Shown here: piece after piece, positions 61,495-64,000 of the stretch
How the letters are laid out: each line of letters begins with the position of its first letter
How positions within the stretch are numbered: the stretch's first letter is position 1
Origin: Mesorhizobium sp. B2-4-3
GTDB lineage: Bacteria; Pseudomonadota; Alphaproteobacteria; Rhizobiales; Rhizobiaceae
Assembly (NCBI RefSeq): GCF_006442815.1
Contig: NZ_VFVL01000007.1
Coordinates: forward strand, 62,001-126,000
Reading direction: 5' to 3'
Length of the DNA stretch: 64,000 nucleotides
Position numbers and translations under genes: made by a program
Notes under the pieces: generated by a model
Told to the model about the DNA's origin: nothing
The model's input: only the letters and a program-made list of their open reading frames with translations
Database searches by the model: none

Positions 61495-62172
61495 ATGAGG
61501 GACGTCGCCAAGTCGGCTAATGCGGGTTTTGCGCAGGTCGGCGTTGATTTTCCACCCCCCATCGGCGGTCTGCTCAAACGCAGTTTCGATATCGTCGGTT
61601 CCCTGGCCGGGCTGATCCTGCTCAGCCCGCTTTTCCTAATGGTCGCGCTGCTGGTCAAGCTTTCGGACAATGGTCCGATCTTCTATGGCCACAAGCGCAT
61701 CGGCCGCGGCGGCAGGATTTTCTCCTGTCTCAAATTCCGCACCATGGTGCCGGATGGCGAGCGCGTGCTCGCCGCCTATCTGGCGGCAAATCCGGAGGCC
61801 GACGCCGAATGGATCGCGACGCGCAAGCTGAAGAACGATCCGCGCGTCACCCGCGTCGGGCAGGTGCTTCGCAAGCTCAGCCTCGATGAATTGCCGCAGA
61901 TCCTCAATATCCTGCAGGGCGACATGAGCCTTGTCGGCCCGCGCCCGGTCGTGCGCGACGAATTGGAGATCTATGGCAGCGCCGCGGTCTATTACCTGAA
62001 GTCGCGTCCGGGCCTGACCGGGCTGTGGCAGGTGAGCGGTCGCAACGACGTATCCTACGACACGCGCGTCGCCTTCGATCGCCATTATGTCGAGAACTGG
62101 TCTTTGTCCGAGGATATCCGCATCATCTTCAAGACCGTTCCCGCCGTGTGGATGTCACGCGGCAGCTATTGA
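61495..62172 (+). CDS. exoY: Undecaprenyl-phosphate galactose phosphotransferase ExoY
   Basis: This 225-residue protein has one N-terminal helix ([20 protein letters not shown]) and the polyprenyl-phosphate sugar-1-P transferase domain with [36 protein letters not shown] and [12 protein letters not shown]. It starts the repeat unit by moving galactose- (or glucose-) 1-phosphate to the lipid carrier at the inner membrane. The ATG follows GGAGCTTCTGC. Confidence 0.95.
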   Translation: MRDVAKSANAGFAQVGVDFPPPIGGLLKRSFDIVGSLAGLILLSPLFLMVALLVKLSDNGPIFYGHKRIGRGGRIFSCLKFRTMVPDGERVLAAYLAANPEADAEWIATRKLKNDPRVTRVGQVLRKLSLDELPQILNILQGDMSLVGPRPVVRDELEIYGSAAVYYLKSRPGLTGLWQVSGRNDVSYDTRVAFDRHYVENWSLSEDIRIIFKTVPAVWMSRGSY

Positions 62173-62301
62173 CCGACGGGCCTGCTCCGCCAGATTCGGG
62201 GCAGGCATCCGGCAGTGATCTCATCGGGCGGATGGGGCCAAAGCGAATCGGAAACGTATTTGACAAAAGACCTCTTCGGACTGTCTTACGCCTGCAATCT
62301 C

Positions 62302-63540
62302 ATGCCCAAGACGACCGCCCGCCTCGCGGGCGCGTTGCTTGTTGCGGCGTCGCTCGCCATGCCGCAGCTGGCTGCCGCAGGCGATTATCAGCTTGGCCCA
62401 CAGGACAAGCTCAACATCCGCGTCGCCGAATGGCAGACGGTCGACGGCACGTTCCGCGACTGGTCGGCCCTCAATGGCGAATATTCGGTCGGCCCGGGCG
62501 GGACGCTCTCGGTGCCGTTCGTCGGCGACATGCAGGCCGCCGGCAAGACCACGGCGGAGGTCGCTTCGGCGATCGGCCTGGCGCTGCAGCGTAAGCTGGC
62601 GCTGCCCGACAAGCCGGAAGCCTCGGTGGAGATGGCGCAGTTCCGGCCGTTCTACATTTCCGGCGAAGTCCAGAACCCCGGCCAGTTTCCCTTCGTGCCC
62701 GATCTGACGGTGCTCAAGGCAATCAGCATTGCCGGCGGCATAAGGCGCAACGCCGATTATGGTCCCCAGATCGGTAAGGATCTGGTCACCGCCAAGGGCA
62801 GCTTCGACATCTATGACGACCAGCGCATCCGCCTGCTCGTCAAGCGCGCCAGGATCGATGCCGACCTCGCCGGCAAGACGACTTTCGAGGTGCCCAAGGA
62901 AATCGAGGGGGGTGATCCGAAACTGGCGACCATCGTCGCCGACGAAACGGCGATCCTGGTCTCCGACCAGAAATCGCTGAAGCTGAAGCTCGATGCGCTC
63001 GACGACCTGAAGGGTGTTCTGCAGTCGGAAATCGAATCGCTGCAAAAGAAGATCGAAAACCAGCAGAAGCAGGTCGATCTGGCCGAGAAGCAGGCCGAAA
63101 GCATCGGTCCGCTGGCGCAGAAAGGCCTGGTCGCCAATGCGCGCCTGCTTTCCTCGCAGCAGTCGGTCACCGACCTGCAGGGCAAGATCCTGGACTACGA
63201 GACGGCCATCCTCACCGCCAAGCAGTCGATCAGCAAGGCCGAGCAGGACGCCATCGACGCCAGGAACTCGCTGAATTCCACCCTCACCGCCAACCGTCAG
63301 CAGGCCGAGGCCGACCTGAACGAGGCGACGTTGAAGGCCGGCATGCAGAAGGGCCTGATCGCGCAGGCGTCGGACCCCGCGACGGCGGCCTCCCTCACCA
63401 GCGAGCAGGAACCGACCCTGCTTTATTCGCTGGTGCGGGTCGCCGACGGCAAGACGAGCGAGGTCGAGGCCAAGGAAGACACGCCTGTCCTGCCGGGCGA
63501 CGTGATCAAGGTGAAGCTGGCGCCGACGGCCAGCCAGTAG
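62302..63540 (+). CDS. exoF: Polysaccharide export protein, ExoF-like
   Basis: This roughly 412-residue protein has a signal peptide (AGALLVAASLAMPQLAAAG), a polysaccharide export/SLBB region (DYQLGPQDKLNIRVAEW, ISGEVQNPGQFPFVPDLTVL) and a long central coiled coil (DLKGVLQSEIESLQKKIENQ and on). It works in the envelope as export partner of ExoP. The start at 62302 begins the signal peptide but lacks a clear ribosome site; a GTG at 62215 is a longer alternative. It follows exoY by 129 bases. Confidence 0.87.
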   Translation: MPKTTARLAGALLVAASLAMPQLAAAGDYQLGPQDKLNIRVAEWQTVDGTFRDWSALNGEYSVGPGGTLSVPFVGDMQAAGKTTAEVASAIGLALQRKLALPDKPEASVEMAQFRPFYISGEVQNPGQFPFVPDLTVLKAISIAGGIRRNADYGPQIGKDLVTAKGSFDIYDDQRIRLLVKRARIDADLAGKTTFEVPKEIEGGDPKLATIVADETAILVSDQKSLKLKLDALDDLKGVLQSEIESLQKKIENQQKQVDLAEKQAESIGPLAQKGLVANARLLSSQQSVTDLQGKILDYETAILTAKQSISKAEQDAIDARNSLNSTLTANRQQAEADLNEATLKAGMQKGLIAQASDPATAASLTSEQEPTLLYSLVRVADGKTSEVEAKEDTPVLPGDVIKVKLAPTASQ

Positions 63541-63653
63541 CGCCGCCGGACCGAGGCTTGCCCAAGGCAAAGCCGGGAAAGGAGGCGGGAGGAACAAGCC
63601 AGGCTCGTTCGCCCAGATCCGGACGAAATCATCCGGGTCTAAATCAAAGAGAT

Positions 63654-63705
63654 AGAGCATGATGTCATCCGAGAACCCGCTTCACACTTTTCGGCATCAT
63701 GCTCT
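63654..63705. repeat. Dispersed palindromic repeat, family 3, copy B
   Basis: AGAGCATGATG and CATCATGCTCT ends enclose a diverged centre (CCGAGAACCCGCTTCACAC). It is related to the copy at 50509-50556 and lies between exoF and the acyltransferase gene. Confidence 0.8.
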
Positions 63706-63749
63706 GGACGCGGGCGGGCGATCTGTTTTGGACCGCTTGAAGGCATAAC

Positions 63750-64000
63750 ATGCAGCCCGCAGCCCAGCATCACGTGTATCTCAATCTCGACGCCATCCGC
63801 GGCGTGGCGGCGATCAGCGTCATGCTCTACCACTTCTCGCCGTTCCTGGCCGACGGCAGGGTGCTGCCGTCGAGCTATCTCGCGGTCGATCTGTTCTTCC
63901 TGCTCAGCGGCTTCGTCATCGCGCATGCCTATGACCGCAAGATCGAGAACGGCATGGGCTTCGGCTCCTTCATGGCCATCCGCCTGATCCGGCTCTATCC
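63750..64000 (+). CDS. Acyltransferase 3 family protein, N-terminal part (cut by window edge)
   Basis: Eighty-three codons are present. The start has the family pattern YLNLDAIRGVAAISVMLYHF with the catalytic-type His, followed by LAVDLFFLLSGFVIAHAYDR. It would be an inner-membrane enzyme that adds acetyl or similar groups to EPS, in the position of exoZ next to exoF. GAAGGCATAAC precedes the ATG. The rest lies beyond the window. Confidence 0.85.
   Translation, partial: MQPAAQHHVYLNLDAIRGVAAISVMLYHFSPFLADGRVLPSSYLAVDLFFLLSGFVIAHAYDRKIENGMGFGSFMAIRLIRLY

Noticed and set aside
62259..62264. TTGACA resembling a -35 box before exoF
   Set aside because: No matching -10 box at proper spacing was seen; exoF is probably transcribed from the exoY promoter.
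1..64000. CRISPR arrays, tRNA or rRNA genes, transposases, integrases, phage genes
   Set aside because: None was seen; the only repeated DNA found is the short palindromic families described.

Overview
The window reads as a chromosomal segment of a high-GC alphaproteobacterium of the Rhizobiales, most like Mesorhizobium or a close relative. The grounds are the gene families and their order: ActS/ActR next to hrpB, HmrR, MmcB, an Irr-type iron box, and an exo cluster whose order exoL-exoA-exoM-exoO-exoN-exoP followed elsewhere by exoX/exoY/exoF is that of the Sinorhizobium succinoglycan locus. Short palindromic dispersed repeats typical of rhizobial genomes are also present. No rRNA, tRNA, CRISPR array, transposase or integrase was seen.

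Layout. 1-14.8 kb is mixed housekeeping: the end of a glycogen-debranching-type enzyme, a NifU-family Fe-S protein with an iron box, an L,D-transpeptidase, hmrR, a deaminase, mmcB, an SDR/ECF sigma pair, nhaA, the redox two-component system actS/actR bracketed by two copies of one repeat, hrpB, and a divergent EamA transporter/PIG-L deacetylase pair. 14.9-26.8 kb is one long operon-like block: a glycerol-type ABC importer with two ATPases, two permeases and a small membrane protein, then a complete dihydroxyacetone (Dha) phosphorylation chain (fused DhaKL, DhaL, DhaM, HPr, enzyme I, DhaK).

26.9-29.8 kb holds a compact RiPP-like locus: a 28-codon precursor candidate with part of a lasso-type leader motif, a nucleotidyltransferase, an HprK-like kinase, a B2-type transglutaminase-fold protease and a PqqD-like recognition protein, with no macrolactam synthetase. 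30-34 kb has propionyl-CoA synthetase, an acyltransferase and a phosphoesterase.

34.3-53.1 kb and 60.6-64 kb form an exopolysaccharide (EPS) locus: chain-length/tyrosine kinase ExoP, UDP-glucose synthesis (ExoN, Ugd), glycosyltransferases, flippase, glycanase ExoK, ExoX, ExoY, ExoF and acyltransferases. Inserted in it (53.1-60.6 kb) is a complete lasso peptide cluster: nucleotidyltransferase, precursor A, B1 (PqqD), B2, C (cyclase), HprK-like kinase and ABC exporter. The precursor has a full lasso leader motif, a predicted Gly1-Asp9 ring and a C-terminal Ser, so a phosphorylated lasso peptide is predicted.

A TGC-rich palindrome (about TTGCTGCANTGCAGCAA) recurs upstream of the acyltransferase, exoL, the flippase gene, a coiled-coil gene, the lasso precursor and exoY. 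It resembles sites bound by the carbon-storage regulator PhaR/AniA and suggests that EPS and the lasso peptide are controlled together. The two RiPP loci share nucleotidyltransferase, kinase, B2 and PqqD, and in both the precursor is divergent from the nucleotidyltransferase gene.
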